Source of the DNA: Paenibacillus lactis
GTDB taxonomy: Bacteria; Bacillota; Bacilli; Paenibacillales; Paenibacillaceae
DNA: 64,000 nt
Assembly: GCF_017873605.1 (NCBI RefSeq)
Contig: NZ_JAGGKI010000009.1
Location: forward strand, 202,110 to 266,109
Direction of reading: 5' to 3'
Positions 1 through 8,028 of this stretch are shown in pieces; position 1 is the stretch's first letter, and each line of letters begins with the position of its first letter. Both the position numbers and the translations under genes were made by a program. The notes below the pieces were generated by a model, which ran no database searches, was not told the origin of the DNA, and was given only the letters and a program-made list of their open reading frames with translations.

Positions 1-663
1 GACGTACGGATCCGTCAGCTCGAGATTCGCCGTCGGAAAGCCGATCTGCCTTCCGCGCTTCTCGCCGTGGATTACGGTTCCCCGAATGCTGTAATTTCTG
101 CCGAGCCACCGGTTAGCATCCGCGAGCTGTCCGGTCTGCAGGGCAATCCGGATAGAAGAGCTGCCTACCTTCTCTCCATCCACTAAGAATGGCGGAACGG
201 TGACGACAGACATCGCCCCTTCGCTTAATGCCTGAAGCTTGACGGCATCTCCCGCTCCCTTATGACCAAAACGGAAATCGAATCCGACCACGGCCGTCTG
301 CAGCGAGAGCGGGAGCAGCATGTCCGATACGAACGCGTCCGGACTGACTTCAGAGAACGCCTTGTTGAACTCCACAACGTACAGGATATCAATTCCCATC
401 TCCTGCAGCAGCTTTTCCTTATCAGCTTGGGGAGTAAGGTAGCCCTCATAATTTCCTTTGCCGATCACATCTTTGGGATGGGGATAAAAGGTGATGAGAG
501 CGGCAGGAAGCCCTTGCTCCCGCGCAATTCCGACGGCCGTCGTAATCACGCTCTCATGACCCAGATGCAGACCGTCAAATTGTCCGATGGCCGCGACCTT
601 CGGCACGCCGGCTTCCAATACGTTCTCCGGATTTATGGGGTAGGACAACGATACAATCCTCAT
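1..663 (-). CDS. ribF: Bifunctional riboflavin kinase / FAD synthetase, 3' end cut by window edge
   Basis: Makes FMN from riboflavin and then FAD. 221 codons are visible; the C-terminal part lies outside the window. The N-terminal FAD synthetase nucleotidyltransferase domain shows GQFDGLHLGH near residue 27 and VVGFDFRFGHKG near 130. The start of the riboflavin kinase domain is visible as GEKRGRQIGFPTANL near the cut end. The ATG at 661-663 is preceded by GGAGGTGAGAAAC. It is the last gene seen in the nusA operon, 31 bp after truB. Assignment is by motif and by the conserved truB-ribF order. Confidence 0.95.
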   Translation of the reverse strand, partial: MRIVSLSYPINPENVLEAGVPKVAAIGQFDGLHLGHESVITTAVGIAREQGLPAALITFYPHPKDVIGKGNYEGYLTPQADKEKLLQEMGIDILYVVEFNKAFSEVSPDAFVSDMLLPLSLQTAVVGFDFRFGHKGAGDAVKLQALSEGAMSVVTVPPFLVDGEKVGSSSIRIALQTGQLADANRWLGRNYSIRGTVIHGEKRGRQIGFPTANLELTDPYV

Positions 664-694
664 GTTTCTCACCTCCATTCAACTAGAACAAGCG

Positions 695-1609
695 CTATCT
701 TGAAAATACCTTCACTGGCACGATCGCGCCTGATTCGGCTTGCCGCTTGTAGATTCCAAGAAAGCTTCCTTGGCTGTCATAGAGCCGGATCGGCTCGTCG
801 CCTTCAACCAGAGGCTCCACGGCTCTGGCGGACAAGCGCTGTCCTTGCAGGGCAGCTTCCGCTTTCTCATCCGATACGGTATGAGCCGGAAGATGGGAGA
901 CCGCCCGGTCGACCGGAATCAGCTTATTCTGAAGCTGTCCTTCCTTCATAAGCTGTTCAATGGTTTCAAGGGTCAGGCAGTCGGCTGCCGGAATGCCGGC
1001 CGAGATCGTGCGTACAAGCCGAACCATGACGGAAGGAACGCCGAGCTTGCGGCCGATATCCACGCACAATGTGCGGATATATGTACCTTTGGAGCACAGC
1101 ACCCGAAACGATATTTCGGGATAGGCGCCGCTGGCGTCATAGCCGGTCATCTCAATCTCATGAATGGTGACGGTCCGGCTTTTTCGTTCAACGGTCTTCC
1201 CTTCCCGCGCAAGCTCATACAGACGCTTGCCGTTTACCTTGACGGCGGAATACATCGGGGGAACCTGGGAGATTTCACCCACAAACGAACGCAGCGCTTC
1301 CTCCGCTTCCTCCCTCGTCACCAGTACGCTTTCTGCCTCTTCAATGACCGTACCTGTGACATCCTCCGTATCCGTAGCATATCCAAGACGCAGAACAGCC
1401 TCATACTCCTTCGGCAGCTCCTGCATATACTCCACGACTCGCGTCGCTCTGCCCAAACACAGGGGCAGCACTCCCGTAACCTCCGGATCAAGCGTACCCG
1501 TATGGCCAATCCGTTTCATGCGGACAATTCCTCTTACTTTGGCTACCACATCATGCGATGTCCAGCCGGCGGGCTTATGCACGGCCAAAATACCTTCCAA
1601 CTCTGTCAT
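695..1609 (-). CDS. truB: tRNA pseudouridine(55) synthase TruB
   Basis: Isomerises U55 in the T-loop of tRNAs. The 304-residue protein has the usual TruB length. It starts with the family signature LAVHKPAGWTSHDVV (residues 8-22) and contains GHTGTLDPEVTGVLPLCLG near 35-53, where the Asp of TLDP is the family's catalytic residue. KEYEA follows near 67. A C-terminal PUA-like region is expected but is not obvious by eye. Its ATG overlaps the nrnA stop as ATGA, which suggests translational coupling. AGGTGAG lies a few bases upstream as the ribosome site. Confidence 0.97.
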   Translation of the reverse strand: MTELEGILAVHKPAGWTSHDVVAKVRGIVRMKRIGHTGTLDPEVTGVLPLCLGRATRVVEYMQELPKEYEAVLRLGYATDTEDVTGTVIEEAESVLVTREEAEEALRSFVGEISQVPPMYSAVKVNGKRLYELAREGKTVERKSRTVTIHEIEMTGYDASGAYPEISFRVLCSKGTYIRTLCVDIGRKLGVPSVMVRLVRTISAGIPAADCLTLETIEQLMKEGQLQNKLIPVDRAVSHLPAHTVSDEKAEAALQGQRLSARAVEPLVEGDEPIRLYDSQGSFLGIYKRQAESGAIVPVKVFSR

Positions 1610-2583
1610 AACCGTAGTCTCACCTGCTCCACAACGCGAGGGATAACATCCTCCAAAGGGCCCTCCAGACTGCAGCCTGCAGCCCGGACATGGCCGCCGC
1701 CTCCGAACCCTTGGGCAAGGGCGGCAACGTCGACTTTTCCGGCGGAACGAAGGCTAACCTTCACGATACCGGATTTCAGAAGCTTAAACAAGATTCCGAC
1801 CTCGACGCCTTGAATATTGCGGGGATAATTGACAATCCCCTCCAGATCCTCACTGGCTGCGCCGCAGCGCTCCATATGGTCAGGGGTAACGTGCACCCAT
1901 GCGATTTTTCCATCCTCCGACACCTGGAGCGTATTCAGCGCTTCGACAAGCACTTTCATCTGGGGAAGAGTCATCTCTTCCAGCAGGATCTCCGCGAGCT
2001 CCGGCCCGTTAACGCCATGACCTAGCAGCTCTGAGGCAATGCTCATCACTTTAGGCGACGTGTTCGTATAACGGAAACCTCCGGTATCTGTAAGAAGCCC
2101 CGTATAGACGGACGTAGCAATCTCGGCATCCCAGGTGATCCCGCATACATTCAACAAGTCATACAGAATTTCTGCCGTCGCGGCGGCTTGAGGCAGCACC
2201 AGGTTAACGGAGCCGTACCGGTCATTGGTAGGGTGGTGGTCGATGTTCACGATTCTGGCATTCTCGGCAAACAACGTCCGGATGTGCCCTACCCGGGCAA
2301 AATCCGCGCAATCCACGCAGATCACATGCGTAAACGTCCGATCCGGCAGCTCTTCCGACCCGTTGATAATATCCTCGGCATGCCACAGCATGTTCATTCG
2401 TTTCGGGATCGGCCCTTCATTGATCATCGTGAATTTCTTGCCCAGACATGAGAGAAGCCAGCCCACCGCAAGGGTGGAACTGACTGCATCTCCATCGGGC
2501 TGAACATGCGACACAACCAAATAGTCATCGTGCTCCAGCAGAAACGACTTTACCTGCTGCAGCTCTTGCTCATAGGTCTGCAT
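1606..2583 (-). CDS. nrnA: DHH/DHHA1 bifunctional oligoribonuclease / PAP phosphatase NrnA
   Basis: Degrades 2-5 nt nanoRNA and dephosphorylates pAp to AMP. The 325-residue protein has the DHH family motifs: HVQPDGDAVSS (26-36), VDCADFARVG, NIDHHPTND (DHH motif near 115), and the DHHA1 substrate motif GFGGGGHVRAAG near 300. These positions supply the metal-binding Asp and His residues of the family. ATG follows GGAGAGGGCGA. It sits between rbfA and truB; this DHH gene is not in the B. subtilis copy of this operon but fits the RNA-metabolism theme. Confidence 0.93.
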   Translation of the reverse strand: MQTYEQELQQVKSFLLEHDDYLVVSHVQPDGDAVSSTLAVGWLLSCLGKKFTMINEGPIPKRMNMLWHAEDIINGSEELPDRTFTHVICVDCADFARVGHIRTLFAENARIVNIDHHPTNDRYGSVNLVLPQAAATAEILYDLLNVCGITWDAEIATSVYTGLLTDTGGFRYTNTSPKVMSIASELLGHGVNGPELAEILLEEMTLPQMKVLVEALNTLQVSEDGKIAWVHVTPDHMERCGAASEDLEGIVNYPRNIQGVEVGILFKLLKSGIVKVSLRSAGKVDVAALAQGFGGGGHVRAAGCSLEGPLEDVIPRVVEQVRLRL

Positions 2584-2612
2584 TCGCCCTCTCCTTTATT
2601 TACGAACTTGCA

Positions 2613-2966
2613 TTATTTCTCTTCGCGCTCTCCGATTTCGTTGAGCAGCTTCTCGATCCGGCTGCCATAGGCAATGGATTCGTCAAACTTGAAGATCAGC
2701 TCCGGAACATGCCGGAGACGGATCCGTTTGCCAAGCTCGGAACGGAGGAAGCCGGTGGCCTTTTCCAGACCTTTCAAGGAAGCTGCCTTCTGTTCTTCGT
2801 CACCGAGCACGCTCAAGTACACCTTGGCTTGTGACAAGTCATTCGTCACATCAACGCCGGTCACGGTAATGAAGCCGATTCTCGGATCTTTGATTTCAGT
2901 CTGAATCAGTTGGCTGAGCTCTTTCTTAATCTGCTCGCCTACGCGCCCTGTTCTGATTTTTGCCAT
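2613..2966 (-). CDS. rbfA: 30S ribosome-binding factor RbfA
   Basis: Late 16S rRNA / 30S maturation factor. The 117-residue protein has the KH-like RbfA fold signature: N-terminal GRVGEQIKKELSQLI, KDPRIGFITVTGVDVTNDL (26-44) and RIRLRHVPELIFKFDES near the C-terminus. ATG follows GAGGTGATCAACG. It comes 18 bp after infB. The ylxP gene that lies between infB and rbfA in B. subtilis is absent. Confidence 0.97.
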   Translation of the reverse strand: MAKIRTGRVGEQIKKELSQLIQTEIKDPRIGFITVTGVDVTNDLSQAKVYLSVLGDEEQKAASLKGLEKATGFLRSELGKRIRLRHVPELIFKFDESIAYGSRIEKLLNEIGEREEK

Positions 2967-2984
2967 CGTTGATCACCTCGTTTA

Positions 2985-5591
2985 TTAGCGCTCTACCGTC
3001 TCCATGATAAAGGCTTCGATGACGTCTCCTTCTTTCACATCGCTGTAGCTGGCCAACGTAATACCGCACTCGTAGCCTTGTGCCACTTCCTTCGCGTCGT
3101 CCTTGAAACGCTTGAGGGAATCGATCTTGCCCTCATGAATGACGATGCCGTCGCGGATCAAGCGGGCTTCGGCATTGCGCGAGATTTTTCCGGAAGTAAC
3201 CATACAGCCTGCAATCGTACCAATCTTGCTCACTTTAAAGGTGTTGCGGACTTCCGCATGTCCGATCACGGTTTCTTTATATTCCGGATCGAGCATCCCC
3301 TTCATAGCTTGCTCAATTTCCTCGATTACATTATAGATGACACGGTGCAGACGCACGTCAACCTTCTCCTGCTCCGATGTCTGTTTTGCTTGAACATCCG
3401 GACGGACGTTAAAGCCGATGACGATCGCATTGGAAGCAGCCGCCAAAATAATATCGGATTCCGTGATCGCTCCGACGCCGCTGTGGATGATTTTTACGCG
3501 TACGCCTTCCACTTCGATCTTGTTAAGCGAGCTCTTCAAGGCTTCAACCGAGCCCTGTACGTCACCCTTAATGATCACGTTCAGATCCTTGATCTCGCCG
3601 TCCTTGATATGCTTGAACAAGTCGTCGAGGGTTACGCGGGTATTCGTGTTAAGCTCAGACTGACGCTGCGTGACCGCACGCTTCTCGGCGATCGAACGCG
3701 CCTTGCGCTCGTCCTCGAACACCATGAACGGATCGCCTGCGCCCGGCACTTCCGTAAGACCGGTAATTTCAACCGGCGTGGATGGACCGGCTTCTTTCAG
3801 GCGGCGCCCTTTATCATTCACCATCGCCCGGATGCGGCCGAAGCAGTTGCCCGCTACAAACGCATCGCCGACTTTCAGCGTTCCGTGCTGAACAAGGATA
3901 CGTGCAACCGGGCCTCTTCCCTTATCCAGCTCCGCCTCAATAACCGTACCGCGGGCACGCTTATCCGGATTGGCTTTGTATTCATTCACTTCGGCAACAA
4001 GCAGAATCATTTCGAGCAGATCCTCGAGACCCATGCGCTGTTTTGCCGAAACGTTAACGAAGATCGTATCTCCGCCCCATTCCTCCGGCACAAGCTCGTA
4101 TTCGGTCAACTCCTGCTTCACCTTATCCGGGTTGGCAGACGGTTTGTCGATTTTGTTCACGGCCACGATGATCGGCAATCCTGCCGCCTTCGCATGGTTG
4201 ATCGCTTCTACCGTCTGCGGCATCACGCCGTCATCGGCTGCGACAACAATAATCGTCATATCCGTAACCTGCGCACCGCGTGCACGCATAGCGGTAAACG
4301 CTTCGTGGCCCGGCGTATCCAGGAAGGTGATCTTCTTGCCGTTGATTTCAACTTGATAAGCACCGATGTGCTGTGTGATGCCGCCGGCTTCGCCGCCGCT
4401 CACGTTCGTGGAACGGATCGCATCCAGCAGCGTCGTTTTACCGTGGTCGACGTGACCCATGATGGTAACGACCGGAGGGCGCTCCTTCAAATCTTCAGGC
4501 GCGTCATTCTCTTCGACTGTCTCGAACCGGTCTTCTTCCACCGGAATCTTCACTTCAACCTCGACACCGAACTCCCCTGCAAGCAGCTGAATCGTCTCGA
4601 TGTCCAGCTCCTGGTTGATCGTGGCCATCACGCCGAGGAAAATCAGCTTCTTGATGACTTCGGAAGCGTCCTTATGAAGCAGCTTCGCCGTTTCACCGAC
4701 GGTCATGTCGCCACGGACGATAATTTTCTTCGGCGTGTTGTCGATTTTCTCACGAGGCGGCTGCTGGTTGTTCTGGTTCCGTCCGCGGTTATTCTTCCCA
4801 CCGCGATTGTTGCCGCGGAAACCGCCCTGGCGGTTGTTATCATCAAACCGCTTGGAATTGTTGTTGTTATTGTTTCTTCCGCCCCGGTTGTTTTGACCGT
4901 TGCTGTTGTTCTGGCTGCCGGAGTCATTGCGTCCCGTTCTGCCTTGCGGACGCGAAGCGCCTTGAGCGCCGTTGTTCTGCGGACGAGCACCGCCTTGACC
5001 TCCGCCTTGCGGACGGGAGCCGGTTGCTGTACCGCCTTGCGGACGGGAGCCAGTTGCTGTTCCACCTTGTCTTGGTGCCTGGTTGCTGCGATTTTGGTTC
5101 TGGCTTCCTTGAGCCGGGCCTGATTGGTTTCTGCGAGAATCCTGTCCCTGTCCTTGTGGACGCTGGGAACCGGATGTGTTCTGGTTATTTTGATGATTTC
5201 TACTATTCATACCTACCTGCTTTTCCTGTTGTTTTTTGGGTTGACCTTGACCTTGACCTTGACCGCGCTGACCTGCATTTCGAGAGCCGTCTTGCCCGCT
5301 GCTTACTTTCGCATCAGCAGCGGAAGAGCTGGAAGCAACCGACACGGGCGGCTTGCGGCTCTCGCCGCGGGAAGCGTCCGCACCGTCACGCTTGGCTTCC
5401 GCATTCGATTTGATATCCTTAAAGAACTGCTCAACTTTGGATACCGTATCGTTCTCCATGACGCTCATGTGGTTGTTAACCGGAATGTTCAAACGCTTAA
5501 GGATCGTTATAATTTCTTTACTGCTCATATTCAGCGATTTCGCGTATTCATATACGCGAAGTTTATTGTCTTTGTTTTCTTGTTTACTCAA
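2985..5591 (-). CDS. infB: Translation initiation factor IF-2
   Basis: GTPase that brings initiator tRNA to the 30S subunit. The 868-residue protein has an IF2N domain at 10-60 (YEYAKSLNMSSKEII) and a long Q/N/G/R-rich disordered linker at about 100-280. The second IF2N-like domain is at 285-345. The G domain has GHVDHGKT (379-386), DTPGHEAF and NKIDKP, and the beta-barrel C-terminal domains follow. The start is TTG, preceded by GGAGGTGGAGTATA, and the ylxQ 3' end overlaps it by 8 bp. The linker includes two near-identical copies of GGTATGSRPQ (about 176-195). The length is longer than B. subtilis IF2 because of the linker. Confidence 0.98.
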   Translation of the reverse strand: MSKQENKDNKLRVYEYAKSLNMSSKEIITILKRLNIPVNNHMSVMENDTVSKVEQFFKDIKSNAEAKRDGADASRGESRKPPVSVASSSSAADAKVSSGQDGSRNAGQRGQGQGQGQPKKQQEKQVGMNSRNHQNNQNTSGSQRPQGQGQDSRRNQSGPAQGSQNQNRSNQAPRQGGTATGSRPQGGTATGSRPQGGGQGGARPQNNGAQGASRPQGRTGRNDSGSQNNSNGQNNRGGRNNNNNNSKRFDDNNRQGGFRGNNRGGKNNRGRNQNNQQPPREKIDNTPKKIIVRGDMTVGETAKLLHKDASEVIKKLIFLGVMATINQELDIETIQLLAGEFGVEVEVKIPVEEDRFETVEENDAPEDLKERPPVVTIMGHVDHGKTTLLDAIRSTNVSGGEAGGITQHIGAYQVEINGKKITFLDTPGHEAFTAMRARGAQVTDMTIIVVAADDGVMPQTVEAINHAKAAGLPIIVAVNKIDKPSANPDKVKQELTEYELVPEEWGGDTIFVNVSAKQRMGLEDLLEMILLVAEVNEYKANPDKRARGTVIEAELDKGRGPVARILVQHGTLKVGDAFVAGNCFGRIRAMVNDKGRRLKEAGPSTPVEITGLTEVPGAGDPFMVFEDERKARSIAEKRAVTQRQSELNTNTRVTLDDLFKHIKDGEIKDLNVIIKGDVQGSVEALKSSLNKIEVEGVRVKIIHSGVGAITESDIILAAASNAIVIGFNVRPDVQAKQTSEQEKVDVRLHRVIYNVIEEIEQAMKGMLDPEYKETVIGHAEVRNTFKVSKIGTIAGCMVTSGKISRNAEARLIRDGIVIHEGKIDSLKRFKDDAKEVAQGYECGITLASYSDVKEGDVIEAFIMETVER

Positions 5592-5910
5592 TATACTCCA
5601 CCTCCGACATTGTCTCCATTGTTCTGGAGATCATTTCTGCGAATCCTTGATCCGTAACGGCCAGCACAACCCGCTCGGGTTTACCTACACTTGTGCCCAG
5701 ACTTTCCCGGTCAAATCCGATTACCAGAGGGATGTTATAAGAACCGCATTTGTCGCGGAACTTTTTTTTAGTATTATCTGAGGCGTCACCCGCAAGAATA
5801 ACCAACTTTGCTTCTGAAGACCGGATGGCTTTGAGCACGATCTCATCACCCGTAACCACCTTGCCGGCCCGCATGGCCAGGCCGAGCTGAGAAAGCGCCC
5901 TATTCATCAT
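5584..5910 (-). CDS. ylxQ: L7Ae/L30e-family ribosomal-like RNA-binding protein YlxQ
   Basis: Small RNA-binding protein of the L7Ae/L30e/S12e/Gadd45 family, thought to bind K-turn RNA. About 108 residues: ALSQLGLAMRAGKVVTGDE, then AKLVILAGDASDNTKKK and a SYNIPLV strand, as in the family. The first ATG of an ATGATG pair was chosen; it overlaps the rnpM stop and has AAAGAG about 10 bases upstream. A longer in-frame extension upstream reads through rnpM and is not likely to be used. The 3' end overlaps infB. The precise cellular role is not settled. Confidence 0.9.
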   Translation of the reverse strand: MMNRALSQLGLAMRAGKVVTGDEIVLKAIRSSEAKLVILAGDASDNTKKKFRDKCGSYNIPLVIGFDRESLGTSVGKPERVVLAVTDQGFAEMISRTMETMSEVEYIE

Positions 5911-6211
5911 CGGCTGCACGCTCTTTAGCAGCCAGGAATTCATCCTCAACCTTGATGAAATCCTGGGCCAATTGTTCATAGATCTCAGGTTTCACTTGCT
6001 GCTTCAACGCTCGATCCAAAGCTTTATTTTTGTGTGCAAGCTTGAAGCAGGAAACTTTGCCGCATAGATAAGCGCCGCGGCCCGACTTTTTGCCGGTCAG
6101 ATCAATCATGACCGCCTCGTCGGGCGTTCTGACAATCCGGATCAGCTCTTTCTTCGGCATCATTTCCTGACATGCCACACATTTACGCAGCGGTATCTTT
6201 CTCTGTTTCAA
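5900..6211 (-). CDS. rnpM: RNase P modulator RnpM (YlxR)
   Basis: Small basic protein of the YlxR family. The B. subtilis homologue binds RNase P RNA and modulates its activity. About 103 residues, with RKCVACQEMMPKKELIRIVR at 9-28 and GKKSGRGAYLC near 40-50, the two family signatures; the cysteines sit in CVAC and YLC. The start is TTG eight bases after a GGGGGGG tract, because the next upstream in-frame starts overlap nusA. Lies between nusA and ylxQ as in other Firmicutes. Confidence 0.93.
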   Translation of the reverse strand: MKQRKIPLRKCVACQEMMPKKELIRIVRTPDEAVMIDLTGKKSGRGAYLCGKVSCFKLAHKNKALDRALKQQVKPEIYEQLAQDFIKVEDEFLAAKERAADDE

Positions 6212-6239
6212 GACGCTTACCCCCCCGCTTGTTTCGGAA

Positions 6240-7337
6240 TTAATCCACGGAGACGGAATCCTGGTGCATTTCACCGGATTGGGATTTTGGTCTGCCAAAT
6301 TCCTGCTCCGCCTGGCTTTCGCTCTTAATATCGATCTTCCAGCCTGTCAATTTAGCTGCAAGGCGCGCATTCTGGCCCTTGATGCCAATGGCCAGTGAGA
6401 GCTGGTAGTCGGGAACAATGACGCGGGCCATCTTCTCATCCTCGAACACTTGAACCTCAAGCACTTTCGAAGGACTGAGGGCGTTGGCCACGTACTCCTC
6501 AACCGAATCGGAATAGCGGACGATGTCGATCTTCTCCCCGCGGAGCTCATTCACGATCGTCTGAACGCGCATCCCTTTCGGGCCAACGCAGGAGCCTACC
6601 GGATCGACCTCTTCATTACGAGAGTAAACCGCAATCTTGGAGCGGTAGCCCGCTTCACGCGCAACCGAACGGATCTCGACGACGCCGTCGAAAATTTCCG
6701 GAACCTCCAGCTCAAACAGGCGCTTGAGCAGCCCCGGATGCGTGCGGGAGAGCATGATTTGCGGACCTTTCGTAGTGTTCTCGACCTTCGTGATATACGC
6801 CTTGATCCGATCGCCATGCTTGAACTTCTCGTTCGGCATCAGCTCCGTAAGCGGAAGCGCGGCTTCGATCTTCCCGAGGTCGATGTAGATGTTTCTAAGG
6901 TCCTGGCGCTGCAGCGTACCGGTGACGATATCGTCTTCCTTGTCGATAAACGCGCTGTAGATCAAGCCGCGCTCGGCTTCCCGAATGCGCTGCGTAACGA
7001 CCTGCTTCGCCGTCTGAGCCGCGATTCGACCGAAATCGCGAGGCGTTACCTCGATCTCGGCGATATCCTCGAGCTGGAAATGCGGATTGATTTCGCGTGC
7101 CGCATGCAGCGAAATTTCCGTCCGCGGATCCAGAACCTCTTCAACGATCAGCTTCCGTGCAAACACTTTGATGACGCCGGTATTGCGGTTCATGTCTACA
7201 CGGACATTTTGCGCAGTGTTGAAGTTACGCTTGTAACTCGAGATCAGCGCAGCCTCGATGGCTTCAAACAACACATCTTTGCTGATGCCCTTCTCTCTCT
7301 CCAGCTCGTTCATCGCTTCAATAAAATCCATACTCAT
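6240..7337 (-). CDS. nusA: Transcription termination/antitermination factor NusA
   Basis: Binds RNA polymerase and nascent RNA, and tunes pausing and intrinsic termination. 365 residues, the short Firmicute form without C-terminal AR repeats. N-terminal polymerase-binding domain 1-125 (ending TAKQVVTQRIREAERG), S1 domain about 130-200, KH1 with VGSCVGPKGMRVQTI near 245-260, KH2 with LSLAIGIKGQNARLA near 310. The C-terminal tail after 340 is acidic and serine-rich. ATG at 7337 has AAAGGGGGAA upstream; an ATG two codons later is possible. It probably feeds back on its own operon through the leader hairpin at 7871-7898 (inference). Confidence 0.98.
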   Translation of the reverse strand: MSMDFIEAMNELEREKGISKDVLFEAIEAALISSYKRNFNTAQNVRVDMNRNTGVIKVFARKLIVEEVLDPRTEISLHAAREINPHFQLEDIAEIEVTPRDFGRIAAQTAKQVVTQRIREAERGLIYSAFIDKEDDIVTGTLQRQDLRNIYIDLGKIEAALPLTELMPNEKFKHGDRIKAYITKVENTTKGPQIMLSRTHPGLLKRLFELEVPEIFDGVVEIRSVAREAGYRSKIAVYSRNEEVDPVGSCVGPKGMRVQTIVNELRGEKIDIVRYSDSVEEYVANALSPSKVLEVQVFEDEKMARVIVPDYQLSLAIGIKGQNARLAAKLTGWKIDIKSESQAEQEFGRPKSQSGEMHQDSVSVD

Positions 7338-7369
7338 TGAAAATCGGTTCCCCCTTTCAAAACTTCCGT

Positions 7370-7833
7370 CTAAAAAATGATGGCCAATCTGGCGCTGGCT
7401 ACTTTTGCATATGGAATAACGTGCTGTTTCTTGCCCGTTTGAATAACAAGCTCTTCTTGCTCGAAGGACTCCAGCTTGCCCTCGAATTCCTTCAGCCCGT
7501 CGATCGGCTCGTATACCGTAACGAATACGTTCTTGCCGACAGCCTTGGCGACGTCCTCCTTCTTCTTAAGCGGACGTTCGGCGCCCGGAGAGGAAACCTC
7601 GAGAAAATAAGCGGTCGGAATCGGATCGTTCTCATCCAGCTTCTGGCTCAGATATTCGCTGATTACTCCGCAATCGTCAATATCAATGCCGCCTTCTTTA
7701 TCTACAAACACACGCAGGAACCAGCTGCTTCCTTCCTTTACGTATTCCACATCGACCAGTTCGAAGCCGTGTTCATCCAGATACGGCTGCACCATTTCTT
7801 CCACAGTCGTTTTAATCTTTGATGTGCTCAAAG
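7370..7833 (-). CDS. rimP: Ribosome maturation factor RimP
   Basis: 30S assembly factor, first gene of the nusA operon. 154 residues: LDEHGFELVDVEYVKEG near 17-33, LRVFVDKEGGIDIDDC near 38-53, YFLEVSSPGAERPLKKKED near 78-96, the conserved RimP block. The start is TTG nine bases after GGAGG (CTTGGAGGTTATGTTCTTTG). A longer in-frame reading to 7891 would begin inside the leader hairpin and lacks a ribosome site. Confidence 0.95.
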
Positions 7834-7870
7834 AACATAACCTCCAAGTTGATTTCCTATATACCAAAGA

Positions 7871-7898
7871 GTAAAGAGTGGGTTGCCCCACTCTTTAC
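7871..7898 (-). promoter_or_regulatory. Perfect 12-bp hairpin in the rimP-nusA leader, possible NusA-responsive attenuator
   Basis: GTAAAGAGTGGG, a 4-nt loop, and its exact complement lie between the promoter at 7931-7959 and the rimP ribosome site. In RNA, the 3' arm runs into an interrupted U-rich stretch (CUCUUUACUCUUUGG). A strong stem with a weak U-tract is the type of terminator that needs NusA. B. subtilis controls this operon by NusA-dependent termination in the leader. The role here is inferred from position and structure. Confidence 0.6.
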
Positions 7899-7930
7899 AC
7901 AACGGTTTTATCTCCATGATTACCAAAAAA

Positions 7931-7959
7931 ATTATAACATAGTCTGGTAATAGTGACAA
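7931..7959 (-). promoter_or_regulatory. Sigma-A promoter of the rimP-nusA-infB-truB-ribF operon
   Basis: On the minus strand, TTGTCA (7954-7959), a 17-bp spacer, and TATAAT (7931-7936), a near-consensus sigma-A promoter. The start point would be near 7924, giving a leader of about 90 nt before the rimP TTG. It sits in the polC-rimP gap, so rimP to ribF can be transcribed apart from polC. A 15-bp palindrome, CCTTGACTGTCAAGG (7968-7982), lies just upstream of the -35 box. Confidence 0.85.
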
Positions 7960-8028
7960 GTATGACTCCTTGACTGTCAAGGAAGCCTCCTGAGCAGCAA
8001 CGGGCCCGCCCTGAGAGATATGAAGAAA

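Noticed and set aside
3078..5123. 681-codon plus-strand ORF opposite infB
   Set aside because: Antisense shadow of infB caused by codon bias; no ribosome site, and its protein has no recognisable motif.
7968..7982. Palindrome CCTTGACTGTCAAGG as a polC terminator
   Set aside because: Seven-bp arms with a one-base centre cannot form a normal loop, and no T-run follows. It might be an operator, but there is no evidence.
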